Shown here: positions 42,524-51,444 of the stretch, piece after piece
Layout: every line of letters starts with the position of its first letter
How positions within the stretch are numbered: position 1 is the stretch's first letter
NCBI GenBank assembly: GCA_947647615.1
Contig: CANSKS010000015.1
Coordinates: 1-51,664 of the forward strand
Direction of reading: 5' to 3'
Length of the DNA: 51,664 bases
DNA from: an uncultured Neglectibacter sp.
Lineage (GTDB): Bacteria; Bacillota; Clostridia; Oscillospirales; Acutalibacteraceae
Translations under genes and position numbers: made by a program
The notes under the pieces: model-generated
What the model was told of the DNA's origin: nothing
The model's database searches: none
What the model saw: only the letters and a program-made list of their open reading frames with translations

Positions 42524-43977
42524 TAACTTCTCTCGGAAAGCAAGCGGTTCTTTTCATCCCAAAGCTTCTGGGAGAGGTCCACATAATAGCTGTGGGGATT
42601 TTCAAAACGGGTCACTTCTTCCCAAAGAGAATCTACCTGGGCGGCGCAATAGGCCCGAATAGCCCCCAAAGCTCTGGGGGTGTAAACACAGGCTCCACCC
42701 TCAAACAGTTGGGTCATCAAGGGTACCGCCCGGAAATTTTCCACCGTTTTCCGTTTCCAAATGTGGTTGGGATCGAAAATGGTATAGGGCTTGCCGTCCT
42801 CTATAGTCTCCTCGTGCATGGTGATTACATCGGCAATGGCCTTATCGGTCTCTTGATCAAACAACCTCCAAACGCTTTTAAAACATGGCGTGGTGATCTT
42901 TGCCACGTTTTCACTAATCTTGATCTTGGGGATCACCGTCCCGTCTTCCCGTTCTACTCCCACCAACTTATAAACCCCGCCGAATACCGGTTCGGAGGAA
43001 GAGGTGATCAGCCGTTCCCCTACGCCGAAGGAATCTACTTTCGCGCCCTGCACCAGCATATCCCGGATGATATACTCATCCAGGGAATTGGAAGCGCAGA
43101 TTTTACAGTCTTCGAACCCGGCTTCGTCCAGCATCATTCTGGCTTTCCGGGAAAGGTAGGTGATGTCGCCGCTGTCGATACGGATTCCGGCAGGCCGGAA
43201 TCCCTGAGGTACCAACACCTCATTGAACACCTTAATGGCATTGGGCACCCCCGACTTCAAAACGTTGTAGGTATCTACCAGCAGCACACAATTCTGGGGG
43301 TATTCCTTGGCATAAGCCCGAAAGGCTTCATATTCGCTATCAAAAAGCTGTACCCAGCTATGAGCCATAGTACCGAGAGCAGGCACTCCAAACAACTGGT
43401 CGCTAATGGTGCAGGCCGTACCGGCGCATCCGCCGATATAGGCCGCTCTGGCACCATACACCGCACCATCAAAACCCTGGGCCCGGCGGGAACCAAATTC
43501 CATGACGGCCCTCCCCTGAGCCGCCCGGACAATACGGTTTGTCTTCGTCGCGATCAAGCTTTGATGGTTAATGCAAAGCAAGACCATGGTCTCGATGAAT
43601 TGAGCCTGAATGGCTGGGCCCCGCACAGTGACAATGGGTTCCCCCGGGAAAATGGGGGTACCTTCCGGAATAGCCCACACATCGCATTGGAATTGAAAAT
43701 TTTTCAAGTATTCCAAAAATTCCTTATTGAATATTTTCTTGGAACGCAAATACTCAATATCTTCTTCTGTAAAGCTCAAATTAGAAAGATATTCTACCAG
43801 CTGCTCTACTCCCGCCATAATGGCAAAGCCGCCGCCATCGGGCACCTTACGGTAAAACATGTCAAAATAACACATGGTGTTCCCAAAACCATTTTTCAGG
43901 TAACCATTTGCCATGGTGAGCTCGTAAAAATCGGTAAGCATAGTCAAATTCTTTTCGCCACAAAAACTGCCTTTCAT
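42520..43977 (-). CDS. pncB: Nicotinate phosphoribosyltransferase
   Basis: The enzyme makes nicotinate mononucleotide for the Preiss-Handler NAD salvage route. The 485-residue product has NLTMLTDFYELTMANGYLKNG at the start, GRAVMEFGSRRAQG near 163, and ALGTMAHSWVQLFDSE near 205 (the phosphorylated His region). VDTYNVLKSGVPNAIKV is near 235, GIRIDSGDI near 264 and CASNSLDEY near 291. It is complete. The terminator position of this gene is taken by the rnpB promoter, so read-through into rnpB is likely. Confidence 0.95.
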   Translation of the reverse strand: MKGSFCGEKNLTMLTDFYELTMANGYLKNGFGNTMCYFDMFYRKVPDGGGFAIMAGVEQLVEYLSNLSFTEEDIEYLRSKKIFNKEFLEYLKNFQFQCDVWAIPEGTPIFPGEPIVTVRGPAIQAQFIETMVLLCINHQSLIATKTNRIVRAAQGRAVMEFGSRRAQGFDGAVYGARAAYIGGCAGTACTISDQLFGVPALGTMAHSWVQLFDSEYEAFRAYAKEYPQNCVLLVDTYNVLKSGVPNAIKVFNEVLVPQGFRPAGIRIDSGDITYLSRKARMMLDEAGFEDCKICASNSLDEYIIRDMLVQGAKVDSFGVGERLITSSSEPVFGGVYKLVGVEREDGTVIPKIKISENVAKITTPCFKSVWRLFDQETDKAIADVITMHEETIEDGKPYTIFDPNHIWKRKTVENFRAVPLMTQLFEGGACVYTPRALGAIRAYCAAQVDSLWEEVTRFENPHSYYVDLSQKLWDEKNRLLSERSY

Positions 43978-44506
43978 AATTCACACCCTAATCTCCAAAA
44001 ATTTTTTTCCTATCCAAATTTAAGAAAAAACCAGAAGCTTTTGCACTACCGCCCCTTATTATAATCGAAGGGTTCCCGATTCGCAAGTGCTTTTCCAATT
44101 CCTACCGTTCTCGCCAGTCTACGCAATGCGATAGAAAACTTAAAGAAAAAGATAACTCTATCACCAGGTTACGACAAATTCTTTCGCCTCCTTTTATTTC
44201 TGCCATTCCTCAATTTGGCCCATGGTAGAATCTGTTCCACGTTCTGTTAGAATTGACACAGTGAAAATCAGAGAACAGAAAAAGCCGCTTTTTTGCTTTA
44301 CAAGAAAAATACTTTTCTTTTCTCGAGAATATGTTTCTTATAGAGAAAAAAATAGAAATCATTTCTAAAAAACTGTAAAACATTGAAGGAATCCATTGCT
44401 TTTTTGCGGTTTTTAGTATAAACTTGGTGTAGGAAAATTTTTATCTCCAATGTTACAATTTTTGAAGTTCGAAAAAGAACCCCTTTTAGGAAGTGAGGTG
44501 GAAACC
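43978..44506. other. Intergenic region of about 530 bases upstream of the XRE gene
   Basis: A/T-rich spacer between pncB and the XRE regulator. It contains a dyad TAGAAAT-C-ATTTCTA (44353-44367) and a promoter TTGCTT (44396-44401), 17 bases, TAAACT (44419-44424) for the plus-strand gene. Apart from these signals I saw no gene or stable structure. Confidence 0.55.
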
Positions 44507-44761
44507 ATGAGGCTGAGGAGCCAACCCTTGGGAGATAAAAACTTAATTGGCGCTCGCGTGGAGGCTGCCAGAAAGAACTTAGGCATGAAGCAAAAAGAGC
44601 TTTTAGCTCAGCTTCAAGTACGAGGCGTTGATCTAAACGCCTCCGGGCTATCGAAACTGGAAGGTCAAATTCGCTTTGTCACCGATTTTGAATTGTTGGC
44701 CCTTTCCGAAATTTTAGGCGTTACCGTTTATTGGCTCTTAACAGGAGAAGAAAAACAATCC
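44507..44761 (+). CDS. XRE/Cro-type helix-turn-helix protein
   Basis: The 85-residue protein has one HTH_3 domain: IGARVEAARKNLGMKQKELLAQL and LSKLEGQIRFVTDFELLALSEIL, followed by GVTVYWLLTGEE. The ATG at 44507 is used because GAGGTGG precedes it by about 6 bases; the longer frame starts upstream without a signal. There is no sensor domain, so it likely acts as a repressor, perhaps at the dyad upstream of its own promoter. Its target is unknown. Confidence 0.82.
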
Positions 44762-44813
44762 TAAGCTTAACCCGACACGAGGATTCCCTCCGCCTTTTTT
44801 GAACAACTGATTC

Positions 44814-44843
44814 AACTCCGTCCTGCGTGGACGGAGTTTTTTT
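44814..44843 (+). terminator. Terminator after the XRE gene
   Basis: AACTCCGTCC (44814-44823) pairs perfectly with GGACGGAGTT (44829-44838), then TTTTT. Confidence 0.9.
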
Positions 44844-44925
44844 GTTTGCTCTCCGTGTATTAAGTTTTCTTCCCGGTAATACTTATAGAATGTTACATCC
44901 TGAAAGAAAGGACTTTTGCCAATAC

Positions 44926-46011
44926 ATGTTTCAATATAAGGAGTTAAAGCGTCTTTTCCCACTGCTGGTCTTTTTTCTTTGCTATAGCCTGCTCTTTTTT
45001 CTATGGGTGAAAACCTTTTTTTACACCCTGCCCTTTTTACTTGGCCTTCTCTTGGCTATTTTATTGCAGCCCATTCTCGCTTTTTTTGAAAAGAAACTGC
45101 ATATCCCACACACTGCCGCCGCTCTTTCGGCCACCTTGATCGTCTTGACAATCCTCTTCTCGGTTATCGCTTTCTTGAGTGTCTTTGCCGTTCAAGAGAT
45201 CACCGCTTTTCTCGTCCGGGCCTCTTCCGGCGGTTTCCCGGAATTTTCGCAGCCTGTCACGCGATTTTTTACCTGGCTGGGAAATTTTTTTGGAAACTTC
45301 AGCTTAGACTTTTTGGAAAAAAATCAAGAGGAGCTTCTGGCCATGGCTCAAAACAGCATGGATCTCATCGTGGCCTTTTTGGGAACAGTCTTAGGAGTGA
45401 TCACTTCCCTTCCCACTGTGGTCACCATGTGTGTTGTCACCGCTTTTTCTACCTTTTTCCTTTCCCGTGACCTTTTAAAGCTAAAAGTTTGGTTCCGAGG
45501 AATTGTCAGCGACGGCGCTGCCTTTCATTTAAAAACTGCTGTCGAAAACAGCAGCGGCACAGGCAGGAAATATCTATTTTCTTATCTCGTGCTCTACTTT
45601 ATCACGTTCTGTGAAACCTATATCATTTTGTCGGTCTTAAAACTCCCCTACCCTTTGATCACCAGCTTCATCACCATGATCGCCGATCTTTTGCCAGTAC
45701 TTGGACCTGGAATCGTGTTTACCCCATTAGCTCTATATCGGCTGTTGACCGGCGCCTATTCTCAGGCCTTGGGGCTTTTTCTCGGCTGGCTGCTCATCAC
45801 CTGCATCCGGCAGGTGGCGGAACCGAAATTGGTTTCCTCCACCACCAAAGTTCACCCGCTGGCCATGCTGGCTGCCGTCTATTTTTCCTTGGTAGCACAG
45901 AGCATTTGGGTGCTTTTTTATGTGATGGGCTTTTTTCTCCTTTACTCTGCCTTTCGGGAAACCGGGGCTCTGCCCGCCTTCTCCAAAGCCAAAACCTTAA
46001 AGCCTTCCTGA
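44926..46011 (+). CDS. AI-2E family/YtvI-like sporulation integral membrane protein
   Basis: The 361-residue protein has seven to eight hydrophobic segments in the AI-2E transporter pattern: an N-terminal hairpin (FPLLVFFLCYSLLFFLWVK), a central soluble stretch (about 115-165), a helix ending in STFFLSRDL, and the conserved LPVLGPGIVFTP and WLLITCIRQVAEPKLVSS near 260 and 295. YtvI-type members are induced in sporulation. The ATG at 44926 is chosen; AAAGGAC lies about 12 bases upstream. Confidence 0.85.
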   Translation: MFQYKELKRLFPLLVFFLCYSLLFFLWVKTFFYTLPFLLGLLLAILLQPILAFFEKKLHIPHTAAALSATLIVLTILFSVIAFLSVFAVQEITAFLVRASSGGFPEFSQPVTRFFTWLGNFFGNFSLDFLEKNQEELLAMAQNSMDLIVAFLGTVLGVITSLPTVVTMCVVTAFSTFFLSRDLLKLKVWFRGIVSDGAAFHLKTAVENSSGTGRKYLFSYLVLYFITFCETYIILSVLKLPYPLITSFITMIADLLPVLGPGIVFTPLALYRLLTGAYSQALGLFLGWLLITCIRQVAEPKLVSSTTKVHPLAMLAAVYFSLVAQSIWVLFYVMGFFLLYSAFRETGALPAFSKAKTLKPS

Positions 46012-46031
46012 GGGAAAAGGAGGACAGGTCC

Positions 46032-47321
46032 TTACACTTCCTCTAACTGCGCCAGCAGCTTTTCGGAGGCCGCCAGCCGAATGCAAATGCAAAGCAGATG
46101 CATGGCCTGGCTCAGCTCTTCCTCCGGTGGGAAGGAAGGGGCTATGCGGATGTTGCTGTCGTTGGGGTCTTTTCCATAGGGGAAAGTGGCGCCTGCGTCG
46201 GTAAGAATTACTCCTGCCTCTTTACAAAGTCCAACTACTCGTTTTGCACATCCGTTCATCACATCCAAATTCACAAAGTAACCGCCGTTGGGATTGCTCC
46301 ACGTTGCAATTTCTAGCTGACCCACCTCTTTTTTCAGCGTATCGGCTACAAGCCGGAACTTGGGCTCCAAAATTTTTCGGTGCCCCTGCATAAGAGAGGT
46401 CACTCCATGAATATCATGCAGAAACAAGATATGCCTTAGCTGATTGAGTTTATCGGGGCCAATCGTCTGTACGTTAACCCTTTTGCGCAGGTCCTCGATA
46501 TTTCTTTTGCTGGCAGCCAGAGCCGCCACGCCGGCGCCGGGGAAAGAAATTTTGGAAGTAGAGGAAAAAATCAATACCTGGTCTGCCGTACCCTGTTTTA
46601 GAGATTCCTCATACAAATTTAAAAGCGTGTCCGGAGTATCGGTAAGGTCATGCACGCAGTAGGCATTATCCCACATAATGCGAAAATCCTTAGCCGCCGG
46701 TTTCAAGGCCGCAAAGCGTCGCACTGTTTCGTCGGAATATGTGATGCCCGTAGGATTTGAATATTTAGGCACACACCAACAGCCCTTCACACTGGCGTCC
46801 TCTTTGACAAGGCTCTCAATAATATCCATATCCGGACCAGTTTTCAGCATGGGTACCGGGATCATTTCAAAACCAAAATATTCTGTAATAGCAAAATGCC
46901 GGTCATAGCCAGGGGAAGGACACAGGAATTTTAGTTTCTCCTGTTTACACCAAGGCTCGCAGCCGCTGTATCCGTGAGTAAAGCCTTGGGAAATGCAATC
47001 GTACATCATTTGCAGGCTGGAATTGTTTCCCAAAATGATTTGCCCGGCGGGAACTCCCATCATTTCACTGAAAATCCCCCGCATCTCCGGCAGTCCGTTC
47101 CAAATCCCATAGTTCCGGGAATCGTCGCCATTGGAATTGGCAAATTCACTCCGGGCATGCAGCGCTTCCAGTACCCCCAAAGCCAAATCCAACTGTTTTG
47201 CACAGGGCTTTCCTCTGGCCATATTGAGTAAAAGCCCCATGGCCTTGAAATCTTCATATTGGCAAATGGCATCCTCATAGATCTTTCGAATCTCTTCCTT
47301 ACTCCTGGCAGCCAAATTCAT
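46032..47321 (-). CDS. Aspartate aminotransferase-like PLP enzyme (Asp_aminotransf family)
   Basis: The 429-residue enzyme belongs to the fold-type I aminotransferase family annotated as Asp_aminotransf (MocR-like). It has GLLLNMARGKPCAKQLDLA near the start, NNSSLQMMYDCI near 100, and CPSPGYDRHFAI near 136. WCVPKYSNPTGITYSDE is near 184 and IFSSTSKISFPGAGVAAL near 250 holds the PLP-binding Lys. It probably transfers amino groups from aspartate or alanine. The ATG at 47321 has GGAGA before it. The promoter carries an inverted repeat. Confidence 0.88.
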   Translation of the reverse strand: MNLAARSKEEIRKIYEDAICQYEDFKAMGLLLNMARGKPCAKQLDLALGVLEALHARSEFANSNGDDSRNYGIWNGLPEMRGIFSEMMGVPAGQIILGNNSSLQMMYDCISQGFTHGYSGCEPWCKQEKLKFLCPSPGYDRHFAITEYFGFEMIPVPMLKTGPDMDIIESLVKEDASVKGCWCVPKYSNPTGITYSDETVRRFAALKPAAKDFRIMWDNAYCVHDLTDTPDTLLNLYEESLKQGTADQVLIFSSTSKISFPGAGVAALAASKRNIEDLRKRVNVQTIGPDKLNQLRHILFLHDIHGVTSLMQGHRKILEPKFRLVADTLKKEVGQLEIATWSNPNGGYFVNLDVMNGCAKRVVGLCKEAGVILTDAGATFPYGKDPNDSNIRIAPSFPPEEELSQAMHLLCICIRLAASEKLLAQLEEV

Positions 47322-47394
47322 CAAGACATCTCCTAAATCGGTTTTTGATAATTTTCATTTCTAGAATTTCATTTTTCACAAGTAAATTTTTTAT

Positions 47395-47445
47395 ATTTTA
47401 TTATATTCAAGATAAAAATGCAAGTTTATTTTAAAAATCTTGCAT
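47395..47445 (-). promoter_or_regulatory. Aminotransferase promoter with a dyad over the -35 box
   Basis: On the minus strand TTGCAT (47418-47423), 17 bases and TAAAAT (47395-47400). ATGCAAG (47418-47424) and CTTGCAT (47439-47445) form a 7-bp inverted repeat covering the -35 box. Confidence 0.55.
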
Positions 47446-47584
47446 ATTTTATATTTTGTACGATTTCCAACACCCCATTTCCCTTTTTCTGTACAAAGTT
47501 AGGCTACACTCTGGAAAAAGGCCGCCTGTATAGAAAAATTTCAGACAGTCAAAACTCAAAAGCTGCCCAGACAAAATTTTGAAT

Positions 47585-47613
47585 TTGTACTTTTCCCTTT
47601 TTTATGTTATACT
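47585..47613 (+). promoter_or_regulatory. Promoter of the PurF-like gene
   Basis: TTGTAC (47585-47590), a 17-base spacer and TATACT (47608-47613); the ATG follows about 50 bases later. Confidence 0.72.
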
Positions 47614-47664
47614 TATGCCGTAATATTTCTAAAAAGAAACAGAAACCGGAAATGGAGGATCTTA

Positions 47665-49071
47665 ATGGGTGGATTTTTTGGAGTAGCGTCGAAAGATGAT
47701 TGTATTTTTGACTTGTTTTTCGGTACAGACTATCATTCACACCTTGGCACCAGAAGAGCCGGTATGGCCGTCTACAGCTCGGAAAAGGGGTTTGACCGGG
47801 CAATTCACAACATTGAAAACTCTCCTTTCCGCACGAAATTCGATAAAGACATCACGGTTATGGAAGGGCACTTGGGAATCGGTTCCATTAGCGATTATGA
47901 GCCCCAGCCCTTGATCGTACGTTCCCATCACGGCACCTATGCCATTGTTACTGTAGGAAAAATTAACAACTCAGAGGAAATTGTAAAAAAACTATTTTCA
48001 TCCGGCCATTCTCACTTCCTGGAAATGAGCGGCGGCGATATCAATGCCACCGAGCTTACTGCGGCTGTAATTAACCAAAAAGATAATCTCATTGAAGGCA
48101 TCCAATATGCCCAGGAAGTGATAGATGGCTCCATAACTATGTTGCTTCTGACTCCCAAGGGAATTTATGCCGCCAGGGACAAACGGGGCCGTACTCCTAT
48201 TTCCTTGGCCAAAAAGCCGGAGGGCTACTGTGTCTCCTTTGAGAGCTTTGCCTATTTGAACCTGGGCTATGTTCGAGACCGGGAGCTTGGTCCGGGAGAA
48301 ATCGCGATCATCACGCCGGAAGGGGCAAAAACCTTGGTGGCCCCGGGTCGGGATATGAAAATTTGTACCTTCCTGTGGGTATATTACGGGTACCCCTCTT
48401 CCTCTTATGAAGGGGTGGGAGTAGAAGAAATGCGCTATCGCTGCGGTGCTATGCTGGCCAAACGCGATAATGTCAGGCCGGACACTGTGGCCGGTGTTCC
48501 CGATTCCGGCATTGCCCACGCCATAGGATACGCTAATGAATCTGGGATTCCCTTTTCCCGGCCGCTTATTAAATACACACCCACCTGGCCTCGGTCCTTT
48601 ATGCCTACCATTCAAAGCCAGCGGAATCTTATTGCAAAAATGAAGCTCATTCCTATTCAGGGCCTTATTCAAGACCGCAGCCTTCTGCTGATTGACGATT
48701 CCATTGTCCGTGGCACCCAGCTGCGGGAGACCACAGAGTTTCTTTACCAGTGCGGCGCGAAAGAAGTTCATGTTCGCCCGGCCTGTCCCCCGTTGCTCTA
48801 CAGCTGCAAATATTTGAATTTTTCCCGTTCTTCCTCCCTCTTAGACTTAGTTGCAAGAAGGGCGATTAAAGAGCTGGAGGGTACTCCACAGCCGGAAAAT
48901 TTAGACCGTTATGCTAATCCGGAAACCATTGAATACCAAACTATGGTAAGCACCATTGGCAAGAAGTCGAATTTTACCTCCTTGCATTATCATCGTTTGG
49001 ATGATCTAACCGCCTCTGTAGGCATTGACCGCTGTAAGCTCTGCACCTATTGTTGGGATGGGAAAGAATAA
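47665..49071 (+). CDS. PurF-like amidophosphoribosyltransferase lacking the N-terminal catalytic cysteine
   Basis: Classic PurF begins MCGIFG, and the exposed Cys releases ammonia from glutamine. Here the start is MGGFFGVASK, with Gly in place of Cys. The rest of the 468-residue protein is well kept: HLGTRRAGMAVY and HLGIGSISDYEPQP in the Ntn domain, KICTFLWVYYGYP and CPPLLYSCKY plus a final CKLCTYC as probable Fe-S ligands, and the PRPP loop LLLIDDSIVRGTQL near 340-352. A glutaminase-dead paralogue using free ammonia, or a regulatory protein, is likely. GGAGG is placed well. It is not next to other pur genes. Confidence 0.87.
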   Translation: MGGFFGVASKDDCIFDLFFGTDYHSHLGTRRAGMAVYSSEKGFDRAIHNIENSPFRTKFDKDITVMEGHLGIGSISDYEPQPLIVRSHHGTYAIVTVGKINNSEEIVKKLFSSGHSHFLEMSGGDINATELTAAVINQKDNLIEGIQYAQEVIDGSITMLLLTPKGIYAARDKRGRTPISLAKKPEGYCVSFESFAYLNLGYVRDRELGPGEIAIITPEGAKTLVAPGRDMKICTFLWVYYGYPSSSYEGVGVEEMRYRCGAMLAKRDNVRPDTVAGVPDSGIAHAIGYANESGIPFSRPLIKYTPTWPRSFMPTIQSQRNLIAKMKLIPIQGLIQDRSLLLIDDSIVRGTQLRETTEFLYQCGAKEVHVRPACPPLLYSCKYLNFSRSSSLLDLVARRAIKELEGTPQPENLDRYANPETIEYQTMVSTIGKKSNFTSLHYHRLDDLTASVGIDRCKLCTYCWDGKE

Positions 49072-49143
49072 GGGGAGCTTTAAAGAGATGTCCCTTATGT
49101 AATGCATTAGAGAAGTGCCAATTTCTCTGCTTCCCTTCTGCCA

Positions 49144-49184
49144 GTACCCCCCACAGGTATTCAAAGAACGCCTGTGGGGGGTAC
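49144..49184. terminator. Bidirectional terminator
   Basis: GTACCCCCCACAGG (49144-49157) and CCTGTGGGGGGTAC (49171-49184) pair perfectly over 14 bp, between the convergent PurF-like and cadA-like genes. Confidence 0.85.
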
Positions 49185-49186
49185 TT

Positions 49187-51052
49187 TCAATCCGGTCTTC
49201 TTACAGTTAAAGCTCGGGAAGCATTTAAAATAGCCAAAACAGAAACGCCCACATCGGCAAAAACAGCCATCCACATATTGGCCATACCAAAGGCGCTGAG
49301 CACCAGTACCAGCGCCTTTACGGCCAGGGCAAATACCACATTCTGCCATACAATTTTCAACGTCCTTTGGGAGATTTCCATAGCTTGGGCAATTTTGGAT
49401 GGTTTGTCATCCATCAATACGACATCCGCTGCCTCAATGGCGGCATCTGAACCCAGGCCTCCCATGGCCACGCCGATGTCTGCCCGGGAAAGTACCGGAG
49501 CGTCGTTAATACCGTCGCCCACAAAAACGAGCTTGCCCTTTGGAGAAGTCTCTGCCAAAAGCTCTTCTACACGCGCCACCTTATCTCCCGGCAAAAGCTG
49601 GGTGTAGACCTGGTCGATTCCTATTTCTTTGGCCACACTTTCCCCCACTTCTTTAGCATCGCCGGTAAGCATAACTGTCTTTTTAATCCCTTTCTTTTTC
49701 AGGGCAGAAATAGCTTCGTTGGCATCGGGCTTCACTTCATCGGAAATGACAATATGCCCCGCATATTTCCCGTCAATAGCCACATGGACTACTGTTCCCA
49801 CCAGATGGCAGGGTCGTGAAGAAATTCCTGCCTCCTTCATCAGCTTGTCGTTGCCCGCCCAAACTATTTTACCATCCAGCACCGCTTTCACGCCGCGCCC
49901 GGGAAATTCCTCCACTCCTGTAATATGATCGGGGACAATCTCTTTTCCAAAGGCTTCCTTTAAAGAACGGGAGATCGGGTGGTCGGAGTAGCTTTCGGCC
50001 AAAGCAGCCGCTTCCAGCAATTCCTGTTGGGAACACTGTTCCGGATGAAGACCTGTTACCTGGAACACGCCCTTTGTCAAAGTCCCTGTTTTATCGAAAA
50101 CTATAACTTCCGCATGGGAAAGGCTTTCCAAGTAATTGCCGCCCTTCACTAAAATTCCCTTTTTGGAAGCGCCCCCAATTCCTCCAAAAAAACTCAAAGG
50201 AACGGAAATGACCAAGGCACAAGGGCAGGAAACCACTAAGAAGATCAGGGCCCTATTAATCCAGCTGCTCCATTCACCAAAAAACAGTGGCGGTACAACA
50301 GCCAGGATTGCCGCTCCAATTACCACAGCAGGCGTATAATACCTGGCGAATTTTGTGATGAAATTTTCGGCCTTCGCTTTTTTGCTGCTGGAATTTTCTA
50401 CCAAGTCTAAGATTTTGGCCACAGTAGATTCTCCGAATTCTTTTTTTACCCGGACTTTCAACAAGCCGCTTTGGTTAATACAGCCGCTGATCACTTCGTC
50501 TCCCACTCCCACATCTCGAGGCATCGATTCCCCGGTAAGCGCCGAAGTATTCACGGAAGAACTGCCTTCCAACACGGAGCCATCTAAAGGTATTTTTTCA
50601 CCGGCTTTCACTACAATGATGTCCCCTACTTTTACGGAATCGGGATCTACCTGGCAAAGGACGCCATCTTTTTCTATATTGGCATAATCGGGACGAATAT
50701 CCATTAAGTTGGAAATGGACCGGCGAGATTTCCCTACCGCGTAGCTTTGGAACAGCTCTCCCACTTGGTAAAACAACATGACAAAAACTGCCTCCGGGTA
50801 TTCTCCCTCGCCGAAAAAGCCTGTGCAAAAAGCCCCTACCGTAGCCAATGCCATTAAGAAGTTTTCATCAAATATCTGTCCTCTGGCAATATTTCTTACC
50901 GCCTTCCATAACACGTCCCAGCCAATGACAAAGTAGGCGGGCAAAAACAAGAAGAATCGCCATATGCCATGGTACGGAACAAGGACCGCAGCAACCAGCA
51001 ACAACGCGCTGAGTAAAATTCTGGCCAGCATTTTCTTTTGTTTCCGGCTCAT
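49187..51052 (-). CDS. Heavy-metal P1B-type ATPase (Cd2+/Zn2+/Pb2+ exporter, CadA/ZntA-like)
   Basis: The 621-residue pump has the P1B features: a membrane CPC motif in VSCPCALVISVP near residue 273, the phosphorylation site DKTGTLTKG near 319, SDHPI (metal-ATPase HP) near 360, and GDGINDAP near 512. It lacks the usual N-terminal metal-binding domain, which is supplied by the separate HMA gene next door. The ATG at 51052 has GAAGGGTGG before it; the longer frame begins with a TTG. The ArsR-type gene upstream suggests metal-induced expression. Confidence 0.93.
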   Translation of the reverse strand: MSRKQKKMLARILLSALLLVAAVLVPYHGIWRFFLFLPAYFVIGWDVLWKAVRNIARGQIFDENFLMALATVGAFCTGFFGEGEYPEAVFVMLFYQVGELFQSYAVGKSRRSISNLMDIRPDYANIEKDGVLCQVDPDSVKVGDIIVVKAGEKIPLDGSVLEGSSSVNTSALTGESMPRDVGVGDEVISGCINQSGLLKVRVKKEFGESTVAKILDLVENSSSKKAKAENFITKFARYYTPAVVIGAAILAVVPPLFFGEWSSWINRALIFLVVSCPCALVISVPLSFFGGIGGASKKGILVKGGNYLESLSHAEVIVFDKTGTLTKGVFQVTGLHPEQCSQQELLEAAALAESYSDHPISRSLKEAFGKEIVPDHITGVEEFPGRGVKAVLDGKIVWAGNDKLMKEAGISSRPCHLVGTVVHVAIDGKYAGHIVISDEVKPDANEAISALKKKGIKKTVMLTGDAKEVGESVAKEIGIDQVYTQLLPGDKVARVEELLAETSPKGKLVFVGDGINDAPVLSRADIGVAMGGLGSDAAIEAADVVLMDDKPSKIAQAMEISQRTLKIVWQNVVFALAVKALVLVLSAFGMANMWMAVFADVGVSVLAILNASRALTVRRPD

Positions 51053-51153
51053 ACTTTTCCACCCTTCTAAAGCTTCCGGAAAGCCGCGAATTTGTTTTGG
51101 CTTCCCCAAGCTTATTGCTTTCAAAAAATATCCGTCTCACAAAATTTAACGCC

Positions 51154-51372
51154 TCATAGCTGGATGGTACAATCGGGTTCTACCTTTTTACAGGTTTTCA
51201 CAACCTGTTTCATCACGGTATCAAATTCACTTTCTTCCGCTTCTACCGTGAGCTTTTGTGTGAAAAAGCTTACAGTAGCATCCTCTACGCCATTTATTTT
51301 CTTGATAGCGCTTTCCATTTTTGCCGCGCAATTGGCGCAGTCGAGATCGAACAATTTGAATGTTTTTTTCAT
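51154..51372 (-). CDS. Heavy-metal-associated (HMA) domain protein
   Basis: The 72-residue protein is a single ferredoxin-like metal-binding domain with FKLFDLDCANCAAKME near the start (the CxxC pair as Cys-Ala-Asn-Cys), then INGVEDATVSFFTQKLTVEA. Such domains chelate soft metals and pass them to P-type ATPases. Start ATG at 51372 has GGGAGG before it. It lies 101 bases upstream of the ATPase gene and is probably its detached N-terminal domain. Confidence 0.9.
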   Translation of the reverse strand: MKKTFKLFDLDCANCAAKMESAIKKINGVEDATVSFFTQKLTVEAEESEFDTVMKQVVKTCKKVEPDCTIQL

Positions 51373-51444
51373 AGTAAAAGGCCTCCCTAAATTCATCTCA
51401 CTTGCTCTACAGCAGAAAATCCCATTTGGCTGTTACATGGACAG

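Noticed and set aside
42517..44064. 515-codon plus-strand open frame
   Set aside because: It lies entirely antisense to pncB, whose protein matches a known family throughout; the plus frame shows no domain and no ribosome-binding site.
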